Source of the DNA: Streptomyces sp. S.PNR 29
GTDB taxonomy: Bacteria; Actinomycetota; Actinomycetes; Streptomycetales; Streptomycetaceae
Reading direction: 5' to 3'
DNA length: 64,000 bases
Assembly: GCF_030386795.1 (NCBI RefSeq)
Contig: NZ_JANUQM010000011.1
Location: 62,001 to 126,000, forward strand
The position numbers and the translations under genes are program-made. Positions 43,025 through 51,124 of this stretch are shown here, piece after piece. The stretch's first letter is position 1. Each line of letters starts with the position of its first letter. The notes under the pieces were generated by a model. It saw only the letters and a program-made list of their open reading frames with translations. It had not been told where the DNA came from and did no database searches.

Positions 43025-43603
43025 GTGCCGAACGACCGACGTACCGTCCTCGCCGATGCCGCCATCGACGTGCTCGCCGAGACCGGGATGCGAGGGCTGA
43101 CCCATCGGGCCGTGGACCGGGCGGCGAACCTGCCGCCCGGCACCACGTCCGCCTACTACCGCACCCGTCAGGCGCTGCTCACCGCCCTGGTCCGGCGTCT
43201 GGTGGCGCTCGACCAGGCGGAGCTGCAGGCGATCGGGGAACGGACGCCGGTGCCACGGGACGCCGAGGAACTGGTCGCCGGGATCGCCGCCTTCGTCGAG
43301 CGGAGGCTCACGGGAGAGGGCCGACGGCGCTCCCTCGCGCGCTACGCGTGCGCCGTCGAGAGCGTCCACCATCCCGAACTGCGCGAAATCCTCGTACCCC
43401 GCGAGAACGCGGCGCGGCAGGTCGTACAGGACTTCCTGGCCGCGCGGCGCCTCCCCGACGCCGAGGAACGCACCGTCACGTTGCTGGCCTGCGTGGACGG
43501 GCTGGTCTTCGACCGGCTGGTCGGCGGCGGAAGCGTGTCCGTGGAGGCGATCCGCGGGCTGGTGACGGCCGCACTGCTACGGCCGGCCCGACTGCGGATG
43601 TGA
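43025..43603 (+). CDS. TetR family transcriptional repressor
   Basis: 192 residues from a GTG. The N-terminal HTH (LADAAIDVLAETGMRGLTHRAVDRAANLPPGTTSAYYRTRQALL; landmarks GMRGLTHRAVDRA and PGTTSAYYRTR) is classical TetR; the C-terminal ligand domain is helical and Ala/Leu rich (YACAVESVHHPELREI). Two matching palindromes lie in the shared spacer with the divergent monooxygenase, so it probably represses that gene and itself until a substrate binds. Confidence 0.92.
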   Translation: MPNDRRTVLADAAIDVLAETGMRGLTHRAVDRAANLPPGTTSAYYRTRQALLTALVRRLVALDQAELQAIGERTPVPRDAEELVAGIAAFVERRLTGEGRRRSLARYACAVESVHHPELREILVPRENAARQVVQDFLAARRLPDAEERTVTLLACVDGLVFDRLVGGGSVSVEAIRGLVTAALLRPARLRM

Positions 43604-43686
43604 GCCGCCGTCACCGGCCGAGATGCGCCTGCTGCCCGGCGGACGTTTACTGACGCCACAGACGACGGACCCGAGGAGGCACGGCC

Positions 43687-44247
43687 GTGAGACGGGAGGG
43701 AGGTGGCAGCCCCCGACGCAGGGGCGCCCGGCCGCCCCACCGCGGCGGACTGCCCGTCGCCGCCGTCCTTCTCGTGGCAGCCCTGGTCGTGGGCTACTTC
43801 CACGTGTCCCTCGACTGGCTGGGCCCGGACCGCCCCGCCCTGGGGTGGACCGTGTTCGGCCTGGCGCTGGCCCTCCTCGCGCTGCTGATGCTGTGGCAGA
43901 TCCGAAACGTCCAGCTCGGCAGGCCGCACACCCGGCCCGGGATCGTCATCCCGGTCCTGATGTCCCTCTCCGTCCTGGTCTTCGCCGCCGGATACTTCGT
44001 CCTCACCCGCGACCCGGGCGAGTTCAGCGGGCTCCGCACCCGCCTGGACGCGCTGTACTTCACCCTGGCGACCCTGGCGACCGTCGGCTACGGCGACATC
44101 ACACCGCACGGCCAGAGTGCCCGCGCCGTGACGATGCTGCAGATCCTCTACAACTTCGTGTTCCTCACCGCCGCCGCGACGGCACTGAGCCAGCACGTCC
44201 GCAGCCGTGCCGGCCGGCACCGGACCCGCGACGACGAAGGGACCTGA
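43687..44247 (+). CDS. two-pore-helix potassium channel (Ion_trans_2)
   Basis: 186 residues from a GTG. A basic N-terminus, then membrane helices near 24-44, 52-70 and 83-102, a pore helix with the selectivity filter TLATVGYGDITPHG near residue 135 and a last helix near 150-170 (AVTMLQILYNFVFLTAAATAL). TVGYGD is the K+ filter. No C-terminal RCK domain. The extra hydrophobic N-terminal segments suggest a four-helix layout rather than KcsA-like two. Confidence 0.88.
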   Translation: MRREGGGSPRRRGARPPHRGGLPVAAVLLVAALVVGYFHVSLDWLGPDRPALGWTVFGLALALLALLMLWQIRNVQLGRPHTRPGIVIPVLMSLSVLVFAAGYFVLTRDPGEFSGLRTRLDALYFTLATLATVGYGDITPHGQSARAVTMLQILYNFVFLTAAATALSQHVRSRAGRHRTRDDEGT

Positions 44248-44256
44248 GACAGTCCT

Positions 44257-44619
44257 TCAGTTCGTCTCCCGCAGCCCCGTCGCCCGGCCGTCCGTATCCC
44301 ACCGGACCTCCAGGATTCGCTCGACGGCGTCACGGTCGAGGGGCCCGAACACGTGAGGGAAGAGGGTGTCCTCGGCGACCCCGGGCGGCGGGGCGGGAAC
44401 CGCCGCCTCGAACACGCACCTCGCGGTGAGCCGGTCCTCGTCGAGGAGCAGCGCCACCAGCGGCCTCGGCGCGCTCCGGTAGAAGGCGTTGACGACGGCC
44501 AGCGTGGTCTGCTCGTCGGGGGAGCAGTGCACGAACCCCTCCTCCGCGAGGGAGGCCGGTGCGTACGGGCGGTCCGGACGGGCGTTCCACTCCGCGAGCG
44601 GTACGACGTGATAGATCAT
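44257..44619 (-). CDS. DUF952 family protein
   Basis: 120 residues, start MIYHVVPLAEWNARPDRPYAP, EEGFVHCSPDEQTTLAVVNAFY, a LLLDEDRLTARC strand and the FPHVFGPLDRDAVERI end. These are the DUF952 landmarks (an ART-like or cytidylyltransferase-like small fold). Function not established. Confidence 0.88.
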   Translation of the reverse strand: MIYHVVPLAEWNARPDRPYAPASLAEEGFVHCSPDEQTTLAVVNAFYRSAPRPLVALLLDEDRLTARCVFEAAVPAPPPGVAEDTLFPHVFGPLDRDAVERILEVRWDTDGRATGLRETN

Positions 44620-44692
44620 GCCCCGGTTATACGCCCCGGGTCGTCCAAGGTGCGACCGCTTGGTGTGATCGGCGGCGGGTACCCGCGCGCCC

Positions 44693-45127
44693 ATGAAGTG
44701 GCAACAACTGCAGGACGCTCCGTCGGCGGTGTACGTGGTGGTCCTCGATGCCGGCGAGGACCCCGTCGCCGAGCTGACCCGCTTCGCCCGCGACCGATCG
44801 CTCGGCGCGTCGCAGGTGACCGCCGTGGGCGCCTTCTCCGAGGCGGTCGTGGGCTGGTTCGACCGCGGTGTCAAGGACTACCGGCGCATCCCGGTGGAGG
44901 AGCAGTGCGAGGTGCTGTCCCTGCTCGGGGACATCGCCGTCGGCCAGGACGGCCCGACGCCGCACCTGCACGCCGTCCTGGGCCTGTCCGACGGCACCAC
45001 CCGCGGCGGCCACCTCCTCGCGGGCCGCGTGTGGCCGACGCTGGAAGTCGTCATCCGGGACAGCCCCGCCGCACTGGCCAAGACCCACCATGCCGATCTC
45101 GGCCTGGCACTGATCGACCCCGCCTGA
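44693..45127 (+). CDS. PPC/DUF296 domain protein
   Basis: 144 residues making up one PCC/DUF296 domain without AT-hooks: VYVVVLDAGEDPVAELTRFARD, SQVTAVGAFSEAVVGWFD, and PTPHLHAVLGLSDGTTRGGHLLAG with the His pair seen in prokaryotic members. Prokaryotic PPC proteins are trimers of uncertain role, possibly DNA- or metal-binding. Confidence 0.88.
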   Translation: MKWQQLQDAPSAVYVVVLDAGEDPVAELTRFARDRSLGASQVTAVGAFSEAVVGWFDRGVKDYRRIPVEEQCEVLSLLGDIAVGQDGPTPHLHAVLGLSDGTTRGGHLLAGRVWPTLEVVIRDSPAALAKTHHADLGLALIDPA

Positions 45128-45224
45128 ACCGTGCCGCGGCCCGGCGGAGCGGCCGGTTTACCGTCCCCGCTGCGGGCTACGCGGCCCACGGAACCCCGCA
45201 CCGACACAAGCCCTGGAGGTGTCC

Positions 45225-45650
45225 ATGACCCGGCAGATACGGGACGTCATGTCGTCCCGCACGGCCTCCGTCGAGCCGATGACCACGGTGACGCGAGCGG
45301 CCCGGCTGATGCGCGACCAGGACATCGGCGACGTCCTGGTGGCGTACGACAGCGACCTGTTCGGCGTCCTCACCGACCGTGACATCGTGCTCCGGGCCGT
45401 CGCCGAGGGCTGCGACCCCGACGTCACGACCGTCGGATCGGTCTGCACACCCCCGCCCGTGGCGACCCTGGCGCCGGACGACACGACCGATCACGCCGTC
45501 GAGCTGATGCGGCGGTACGCCGTCCGCCGGATCCCCGTCGTCGAGCGCGGCGGCTGCCCGGTCGGCATCGTCAGCCTCGGCGATCTCGCCGCGACCGAGG
45601 ACCCGCGCTCCGCGCTGGCGGAGATCAGCGGGGCCGCCCCCAACCGCTGA
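45225..45650 (+). CDS. CBS-domain pair protein
   Basis: 141 residues from the ATG at 45225 (GGAGG 8 nt upstream). Two CBS motifs: VMSSRTASVEPMTTVTRAARLM...VLTDRDIVLRAV (about 7-65) and VCTPPPVATLAPDDTTDHAVELMRR...GIVSLGDLA (about 72-130), landmarks FGVLTDRDIV and PVGIVSLGDLA. Stand-alone CBS pairs bind adenylates and act as energy sensors; in Streptomyces several are stress-induced. Confidence 0.9.
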   Translation: MTRQIRDVMSSRTASVEPMTTVTRAARLMRDQDIGDVLVAYDSDLFGVLTDRDIVLRAVAEGCDPDVTTVGSVCTPPPVATLAPDDTTDHAVELMRRYAVRRIPVVERGGCPVGIVSLGDLAATEDPRSALAEISGAAPNR

Positions 45651-45677
45651 GGGCGGCCCGCAGCCGGTGGGGGACGG

Positions 45678-46130
45678 TCAGCGCTGGTACAGCCCCACGA
45701 GGGTGCCGCTGGCGACCTGCCGTTGCTCGACCGCCTCGTGCACCTGTTCGGCCGTGGGCGAGTCGGGCAGGACAACCGGCTCCCGCAGGGCGTACAGCCG
45801 GAAGAAGTAGCGGTGCGCGTCGTCCCCGGGCGGGGGATGCGGTCCGCCCCAGCCCCGTTCGCCGAAGCCGTTGACCAGTTCGGTGCCGCCGGGCGGAGTC
45901 TGCCCCGCGGCGACCCCGTCACTGTGCGGGTCGATGCCGACCACGACCCAGTGCTCGAAGGTGCCCGACGGGGCGTCGGGATCCTCGCACACCAGCACCA
46001 GCTCGGCCGCGTCGTCCGGTGTGCCGCTCCACGTCAGCGGAGGGGAGACGTTCTCGCCCTCCAGCGCGTACCGGCGCGAGAGGAACGAGTGATCATTGAA
46101 TGCGCTGCTGTTGAGGTCGATGCCAGACAT
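45678..46130 (-). CDS. YbhB/YbcL family Raf-kinase-inhibitor-like (PEBP) protein
   Basis: 150 residues: GIDLNSSAFNDHSFLSRRYALEGENVSPPLTWSG (landmark NVSPPLTW), VLVCEDPDAPSGTFEHWVVVGIDP with the DPDAP anion-binding loop, and GWGGPHPPPGDDAHRYFFRLYAL. Bacterial PEBP homologues of unknown ligand. Divergent from the sigma gene at 46260. Confidence 0.92.
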   Translation of the reverse strand: MSGIDLNSSAFNDHSFLSRRYALEGENVSPPLTWSGTPDDAAELVLVCEDPDAPSGTFEHWVVVGIDPHSDGVAAGQTPPGGTELVNGFGERGWGGPHPPPGDDAHRYFFRLYALREPVVLPDSPTAEQVHEAVEQRQVASGTLVGLYQR

Positions 46131-46191
46131 GTGTCCCGGGGTACCCCGCCCGAGCCGGACCTACCGATCCGCAGGGGCACGCCCCGGCAGC

Positions 46192-46217
46192 GGTTCGGGC
46201 CGCAGCGCCTCGGGTAC
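46192..46217 (+). promoter_or_regulatory. sigma-B-type promoter
   Basis: GGTT-N16-GGGTAC, matching the Streptomyces sigma-B consensus GNNT-N14-16-GGGTAY, 42 bp upstream of the group 2 sigma gene start. Pattern match only. Confidence 0.5.
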
Positions 46218-46259
46218 CCGGGACCCTTCGGCACGAGGAGGGGACGGAGGAACGCAGTC

Positions 46260-47279
46260 ATGTCTCCCCTGGCAGAAACTTCCACGGGACCCGTCCACGA
46301 GGACCACCGCGCCCACGCGCGCACCGCCCGCCTGCGCAGCAGGATCCCGGAACCCGACGAGGAACCCGACCTGCTGGGCCAGTACCTGGCGCAGATCGGA
46401 GCGACTCCGCTGCTCAGCGCGGAGGACGAGGTGCGGCTGGCCCAGCGCATGGAGGCCGGTCTGCAGGCGCTGGAGGAGCTGCGGCAGGCCGACGAGGGCG
46501 AGCGCGAGCCGGCACCCGAGCGGCGCAGGGAGCTTGAGGAGACCGTCCGCGACGGCCAGGCGGCCAAGGACCACATGGTGCGGGCCAACCTGCGGCTCGT
46601 GGTGGCGATGGCCAAGCGGCACGCCCACCGGGGGCTGCCCCTGCTGGACGTCATCCAGGAGGGCAACCTGGGGCTGATCCGGGCCGTGGAGAAGTTCGAC
46701 CACACCAAGGGCTTCAAGTTCTCCACGTACGCCACCTGGTGGATCCGCCAGGCGATCGAGCGGGGCCTCGCGACACACGCCCGGACGGTACGGCTGCCGA
46801 TGCACGTCGTGGAGCAGCTGCAGAAGCTCGCCAAGGTCGAGCGGAAACTCCAGCTGAGCCTGGGACGCGAGCCGACCGCCGACGAGGTGGCCAAGGAGAG
46901 CGGGATCGCCGCGGACAAGGTCACCTGGCTGCGTCGCGTCGGGCGGGACGCGGTCAGCCTGGACACGCCGGTGGACGAGACCGGCGAGACCGTGGTCGGC
47001 GATCTGATCCCCGACACGGAGGTGCTCCAGGCGCCCGAGGTCGCCGAGTACCAGGCGCTCGCGGAGGAGTTGCGGGAGGCCGTCGGCACCCTGGAACCCC
47101 GCGAGGCCCTGATCCTCAGCCTGCGTTACGGCCTGCACGACGGCAGCACCCGCACCCTGGAACAGGTCGCGCAGCACATCGGCCTCACCCGTGAGCGCGT
47201 ACGTCAGCTGGAGAAGGCCTCGCTCGCGCAGCTGCGCGCCCCCGAGACCCGGGACCGCCTGCTGGCCTGGGCGAGCTGA
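46260..47279 (+). CDS. group 2 RNA polymerase sigma-70 factor (Hrd type)
   Basis: 339 residues from the ATG at 46260 with GGAGG upstream. Region 1.2 DLLGQYLAQIGATPLLSAEDEVRLAQRMEAG, region 2 (NLRLVVAMAKRHAHRGLPLLDVIQEGNLGLIRAVEKFDHTKGFKFSTYATWWIRQAI; landmarks GLPLLDVIQEGN and STYATWWIRQAI), region 3, and region 4 with LEQVAQHIGLTRERVRQLEKASL. Lacking the long region 1.1 of the housekeeping HrdB, it is a non-essential paralogue. The 3' 95 bp are overlapped by the antisense MBL-fold gene. Confidence 0.93.
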   Translation: MSPLAETSTGPVHEDHRAHARTARLRSRIPEPDEEPDLLGQYLAQIGATPLLSAEDEVRLAQRMEAGLQALEELRQADEGEREPAPERRRELEETVRDGQAAKDHMVRANLRLVVAMAKRHAHRGLPLLDVIQEGNLGLIRAVEKFDHTKGFKFSTYATWWIRQAIERGLATHARTVRLPMHVVEQLQKLAKVERKLQLSLGREPTADEVAKESGIAADKVTWLRRVGRDAVSLDTPVDETGETVVGDLIPDTEVLQAPEVAEYQALAEELREAVGTLEPREALILSLRYGLHDGSTRTLEQVAQHIGLTRERVRQLEKASLAQLRAPETRDRLLAWAS

Positions 47280-47898
47280 CCGGGAACGCGACGGCATACG
47301 TACGCCCCTCCACACCCCACTCACCGCCCGGCGGCCCCTCCCCGGCGTCCATCGCCCGCAGCACGGGCCGCCCGATGTGGGCGTACACCAGCCGCCGCAC
47401 CCCGTGCCGTGCGGCCTGTTCGGCGACGGCCTGCACGGTCGCGTGGCCGCCGACGCCGCCCCGGAACCGGATGGGTCGCCTCCAGGCAGCGGCCTCGGCG
47501 AACATCAGGTCCGCTCCCGCGGCCCAGCCCGGGAACTCCCAGAACTCCGGCGCCCACACCACCAGCAACCCGCCCGCCTCGATGCGGTAGCCGTACGCCG
47601 GATGCGAGGTGTGCACGACCCGGCGGCACCGCACCCGCACCTCGTCGCCCAGGTCCACGTCCGAGGCCCGCAGCTCGACACCCCGCGCCGCGGCACTCCG
47701 GCGCAGCGCGGACCGCAGTTCCCCCCGCTCGTCGGTGACGAGCCAGCCGTCGAGCCGCCCGGGCGGAGGCTCGGCACCGGGTCCGCCGTCGAACGCCACC
47801 CGGTACCCGGCGCAGCGCAGCAGCAGACCGGCGGGGGCGTACCGCGGCGAGTTCATCGCCCCGACGCCCAGCAGCGTCAGCCGCAGTCGGCGGTTCAC
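47185..47898 (-). CDS. MBL-fold metallohydrolase-like protein
   Basis: 237 residues from the GTG at 47898, overlapping the CapA-like gene stop (GTGA). LRLTLLGVGAMNSPRYAPAGLLLRCAGYRVAFDGGPG is the beta-lactamase-fold start; the HxHxDH motif is absent (LVTDERGEL at that place), while VVHTSHPAYGYRIE, DLMFAEA and GGHATVQAVAE are retained. This pattern fits metallo-beta-lactamase proteins with reduced metal sites. The last about 35 residues are low-complexity and lie antisense to the sigma gene, probably a stop-loss extension. Confidence 0.78.
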   Translation of the reverse strand: MNRRLRLTLLGVGAMNSPRYAPAGLLLRCAGYRVAFDGGPGAEPPPGRLDGWLVTDERGELRSALRRSAAARGVELRASDVDLGDEVRVRCRRVVHTSHPAYGYRIEAGGLLVVWAPEFWEFPGWAAGADLMFAEAAAWRRPIRFRGGVGGHATVQAVAEQAARHGVRRLVYAHIGRPVLRAMDAGEGPPGGEWGVEGRTYAVAFPVSSPRPAGGPGSRGRAAARARPSPADVRAHG

Positions 47899-49004
47899 CG
47901 GCCCGTCTCCAGCAGCAGCGTGCCGTCGGCGTCCAGGGCCACGCGCACGCCCTTGCTGATCCGGTCCAGCGTCCTGCGCAGCCATGCCCGGTCCGCGTCG
48001 GGCGCGGGCTCCAGCCGCATCCGCCGGGCCTGGAACGGCACCATGCGCAGACCGGCCAGCCGCCCGGAGTCCGCCGCGACCGACACCAGGTAGGCGAGCC
48101 GGAGGTCGTCCCGGTACTGCTCGTAGCCCCCGATGCCCTCGTAGTCGTCGATGAAGTCGCCGCAGCCGTACAGGATCAGCCGGCCGCGGTAGACCTCCAG
48201 CGGGCGCGGGTGGTGGGAGGAGTGGCCGTGGACGACGTCGGCACCGCCCTCCACCAGGGCGTGCGCGAAGCGAACCTGCTCGCGGGGTACGAGATAGCCC
48301 CAGTTCGAGCCCCAGTGCACGGAGACGACCGCGATGTCGCCGGCCCGTTTCTCCCGCCCCACCTGCCCGGCCACCGCGTCGGCGGTCGCGGGCGTCAGCG
48401 CGGGCAGGTAGGCGACACCGGACACGTCCGCGGTCGCCGCCCAGTCGTTGGGCACACCGCTGGACAGCGCCCCGAGGGCGAACACCAGCAGACGCCCGCC
48501 GCCCCGCAGGGGGACTGTCGCGGGAGCGTAGGCCTGCTGGGCGTTCCGTCCCGCGCCCGCCGTCCGCAGGCCCGCGCCGGCCAGCACCCCGAGGGTCTCC
48601 GCCAGGCCGGGGCGGCCGAAGTCCAGGACGTGGTTGTTGGCGAGTACGCAGACATCGGGCCGGGCCACGGCCAGGGCGGGCAGATTGGCCGGGTGCATCC
48701 GGTAGTGGACGCCCTTGCCGGGCGCGAACGTGTCGCTGCGCGTGACGGACGTCTCCAGGTTCACGATCCTGGCGTCCGGAGCGGCCTCCTCCAGCACCCG
48801 CAGCGCCTCGCCCCACGGCCAGCCGGGAGGGACCGGCGACGGGATCGGGCCGTTCACCGACTCCGCGAGCCGTACGTAGGACAGGGCGTCCGCGACGTAG
48901 CCCTCCCGCAGCTCCGGATCGCCGGGGTGCGCGAGGATCTGGTCGACGCCGCGCCCGAGCATCACGTCACCGCACAGGAACAGCGTCACCACGCCACTGC
49001 CCAT
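47895..49004 (-). CDS. CapA family protein (poly-gamma-glutamate synthesis type metallophosphatase)
   Basis: 369 residues without a signal peptide. TLFLCGDVMLGRGVDQIL, RIVNLETSVTRSD, VCVLANNHVLDFGRPGLAETL, VVSVHWGSNWGY, VHGHSSHHPRPLEVY and LILYGCGDFIDDYEGIG are the metal- and substrate-site motifs of the CapA/PgsA calcineurin-like family. In Streptomyces these solitary CapA proteins have no PgsBC partners and the substrate is unknown. Four-nt overlap with the MBL-fold gene. Confidence 0.92.
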   Translation of the reverse strand: MGSGVVTLFLCGDVMLGRGVDQILAHPGDPELREGYVADALSYVRLAESVNGPIPSPVPPGWPWGEALRVLEEAAPDARIVNLETSVTRSDTFAPGKGVHYRMHPANLPALAVARPDVCVLANNHVLDFGRPGLAETLGVLAGAGLRTAGAGRNAQQAYAPATVPLRGGGRLLVFALGALSSGVPNDWAATADVSGVAYLPALTPATADAVAGQVGREKRAGDIAVVSVHWGSNWGYLVPREQVRFAHALVEGGADVVHGHSSHHPRPLEVYRGRLILYGCGDFIDDYEGIGGYEQYRDDLRLAYLVSVAADSGRLAGLRMVPFQARRMRLEPAPDADRAWLRRTLDRISKGVRVALDADGTLLLETGR

Positions 49005-49078
49005 GCACCCACAGTAGGCCGGTTTCCCCGTGCCCGGCTGGGTACCGCGGACAGGGGGACCAGCCGCGGGAGGTCGCG

Positions 49079-50503
49079 ATGAAGCCGGGCCTGGATCTCG
49101 TCGAGGAGCGCCCCTACCGCTACCGCATCGCACCCCACGGCAGGATGCGGGTGCCCGGCGTGGTGTTCGCCTCCCGGAACCTGCTCGCCGACGCCGAGAA
49201 GTCCCTCCAGCAGGTCGTCAACGTGGCCACGCTGCCGGGCATCGTCGCCGCCTCGTACGCCATGCCGGACATCCACTGGGGCTACGGCTTCCCCATCGGC
49301 GGAGTGGCGGCGACCGACGTCGCCCAGGGCGGCGTGGTCTCGCCCGGCGGGGTCGGCTTCGACATCTCCTGCGGGGTACGGCTGCTGACCGCGGACACCG
49401 ACCGGACAACGCTCCAGGCCGCGCTGCCCGACGTCATGGACGGTCTGGACCGGGTGATCCCGCGCGGCGCGGGCCCCGGCGGGGTGTGGCGGCTCACCGG
49501 CCCGGGCCAGCTGGACCGGATCCTGGCCGGCGGCTCCCGGTACGCCGTGGAACAGGGGTACGGCGAGGAACGCGACCTCGTCCGCTGCGAGGACGGCGGC
49601 GCGGTCGCCGACGCCGACCTGACGCAGGTGAGCCGGCGGGCGCGGGAGCGCGGTTTCGGGCAGGTCGGCAGCCTGGGATCCGCCAACCACTTCCTGGAGG
49701 TGCAGCAGGTCGCCCAGGTGTACGACGAGGAGGTCGCCGCCGCGTTCGGGCTCGCCCCCGGCCAGGTGTGCGTGATGATCCACTGCGGTTCGCGTGGTCT
49801 CGGGCACCAGATCTGCACCGACCACGTCCGGGCCATGGACCGTGCCATGACCCGCTACGGCATCACCGTGCCCGACCGGCAGCTGGCCTGCACCCCGGTC
49901 GACTCAACCGAAGGCCGGGCGTACCTCGGCGCGATGGCCGCCGCCGCCAACTACGGCCGCGCCAACCGGCAGATGCTCTCCCACGCGACCCGTCAGGTCT
50001 TCCGCCGCGCCGCAGGCGTCCACCTGTCCCTCCTCTACGACGTGTCCCACAACCTCGCCAAGATCGAGACCCACGAGGTGGCCGGTGAGCCGTACCGGCT
50101 GTGCGTGCACCGCAAGGGCGCCACCCGCGCCTTCCCGCCCGGGCACCCCGAACTCCCCGCCGACCTGCGGGAGTCCGGTCAGCCGGTCCTCATCCCCGGC
50201 ACCATGGGCACCGCCTCGTACGTGCTCGCCGGCGTGCCGGGCGGCGACGCGTTCTCCTCCACCTGCCACGGCGCGGGCCGGGTCCTCAGCCGCCATCAGG
50301 CCGCTCGCACGGTCACCGGCAAGGAGCTGCTGGCCAGGCTGGAGGCGCACGGCATCGCGATACGCCCCCGGTCCTGGCGGGGCCTGGCCGAGGAGACCCC
50401 GGAGGCCTACAAGGACGTCAGCGCGGTGGTGACGGCCAGCGAGGGAGCCGGGCTGTGCCGCGCGGTGGCGCGGCTGGTGCCGCTGGGGGTGGTGAAGGGC
50501 TGA
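49079..50503 (+). CDS. rtcB: RNA-splicing ligase RtcB family protein
   Basis: 474 residues. Metal and GTP site motifs: MPDIHWGYGFPIGGVAATD, GGVGFDISCGVRLL (conserved Cys), SLGSANHFLEVQ, IHCGSRGLGHQ, YDVSHNLAKIE and STCHGAGRVLSR near residue 396 with the guanylylated His. RtcB joins 2',3'-cyclic phosphate or 3'-phosphate to 5'-OH RNA ends with Mn2+ and GTP. The archease gene follows convergently, so both partners are encoded together. Confidence 0.94.
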   Translation: MKPGLDLVEERPYRYRIAPHGRMRVPGVVFASRNLLADAEKSLQQVVNVATLPGIVAASYAMPDIHWGYGFPIGGVAATDVAQGGVVSPGGVGFDISCGVRLLTADTDRTTLQAALPDVMDGLDRVIPRGAGPGGVWRLTGPGQLDRILAGGSRYAVEQGYGEERDLVRCEDGGAVADADLTQVSRRARERGFGQVGSLGSANHFLEVQQVAQVYDEEVAAAFGLAPGQVCVMIHCGSRGLGHQICTDHVRAMDRAMTRYGITVPDRQLACTPVDSTEGRAYLGAMAAAANYGRANRQMLSHATRQVFRRAAGVHLSLLYDVSHNLAKIETHEVAGEPYRLCVHRKGATRAFPPGHPELPADLRESGQPVLIPGTMGTASYVLAGVPGGDAFSSTCHGAGRVLSRHQAARTVTGKELLARLEAHGIAIRPRSWRGLAEETPEAYKDVSAVVTASEGAGLCRAVARLVPLGVVKG

Positions 50504-50521
50504 GCCCTCCGGGTTGCCTCC

Positions 50522-51007
50522 TCAGGCGTCGATGGTCACCGCGCACGACCACCCGTACGCGTCCGGCCCTATGCGCAGTTCGTGCCACGCCACGGCCTTC
50601 GGCGCGGCCCCGGTGATCTCCACCTCCTGCAGCCCGGCCACCGCCAGGCACACGTCCAGGCCCTCGTCGTCCTCGTCCGCCTCCACGTCCACGGGCACCT
50701 GGCCGTGCACCTCCAGCCGGAAGATGACCTCGTCCAGCAGCGTGGCCAGCAGATCCTCGTCGCTGGCCTCGGCCAGCCGGACGCGGTCCACCGCGGTGGG
50801 CCGCACCCGGGACACATCGGCGAAGCACTCCACCATGCCCAGCACCGCCTCCGCGAGACAGCGCTCCCGGCTCGCGCCCCACGCCTCGATGCGGATGTCG
50901 GCGGTGTGCGGCACCGCCCGGTGACCGCTCTCGCCCCGCTGCCGCGCCTGCCTGTCGTCGTCCGCGTCACCGACCATGCCAACCGACTGCCCGATCATCG
51001 GCGACAC
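50522..51007 (-). CDS. archease, RtcB cofactor
   Basis: About 147-161 residues, depending on the start (ATG at 51007, 50998 or 50977; the family usually begins close to HRAVPHTADIRIEAWG). Archease landmarks: HTADIRIEAWGASREECLAEAV-like start, VRLAEASDEDLLATLLDEVIFRLEV, and KAVAWHELRIGPDAYGWSCAVTIDA with the conserved final strand (landmarks LLDEVIF, SCAVTIDA). Archease speeds RtcB guanylylation and broadens nucleotide use. It is convergent with rtcB, 18 bp apart. Confidence 0.9.
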   Translation of the reverse strand: MSPMIGQSVGMVGDADDDRQARQRGESGHRAVPHTADIRIEAWGASRERCLAEAVLGMVECFADVSRVRPTAVDRVRLAEASDEDLLATLLDEVIFRLEVHGQVPVDVEADEDDEGLDVCLAVAGLQEVEITGAAPKAVAWHELRIGPDAYGWSCAVTIDA

Positions 51008-51124
51008 ATGCGGCGCACGTCACAGTCGCCCGCTCCCGGGCCGGGCGAGGTGTCAGAGGGCCGCAGTCCGGTTACCCGGGCAGGTACGGCTGTGTGGATG
51101 GTGGACGGAAGGAGGTAACCCGGC

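Noticed and set aside
45150..45190. Sigma-B-type promoter before the CBS gene (GGTTT ... GGGCTAC)
   Set aside because: The -10 element deviates from GGGTAY by an inserted base; too weak to annotate.
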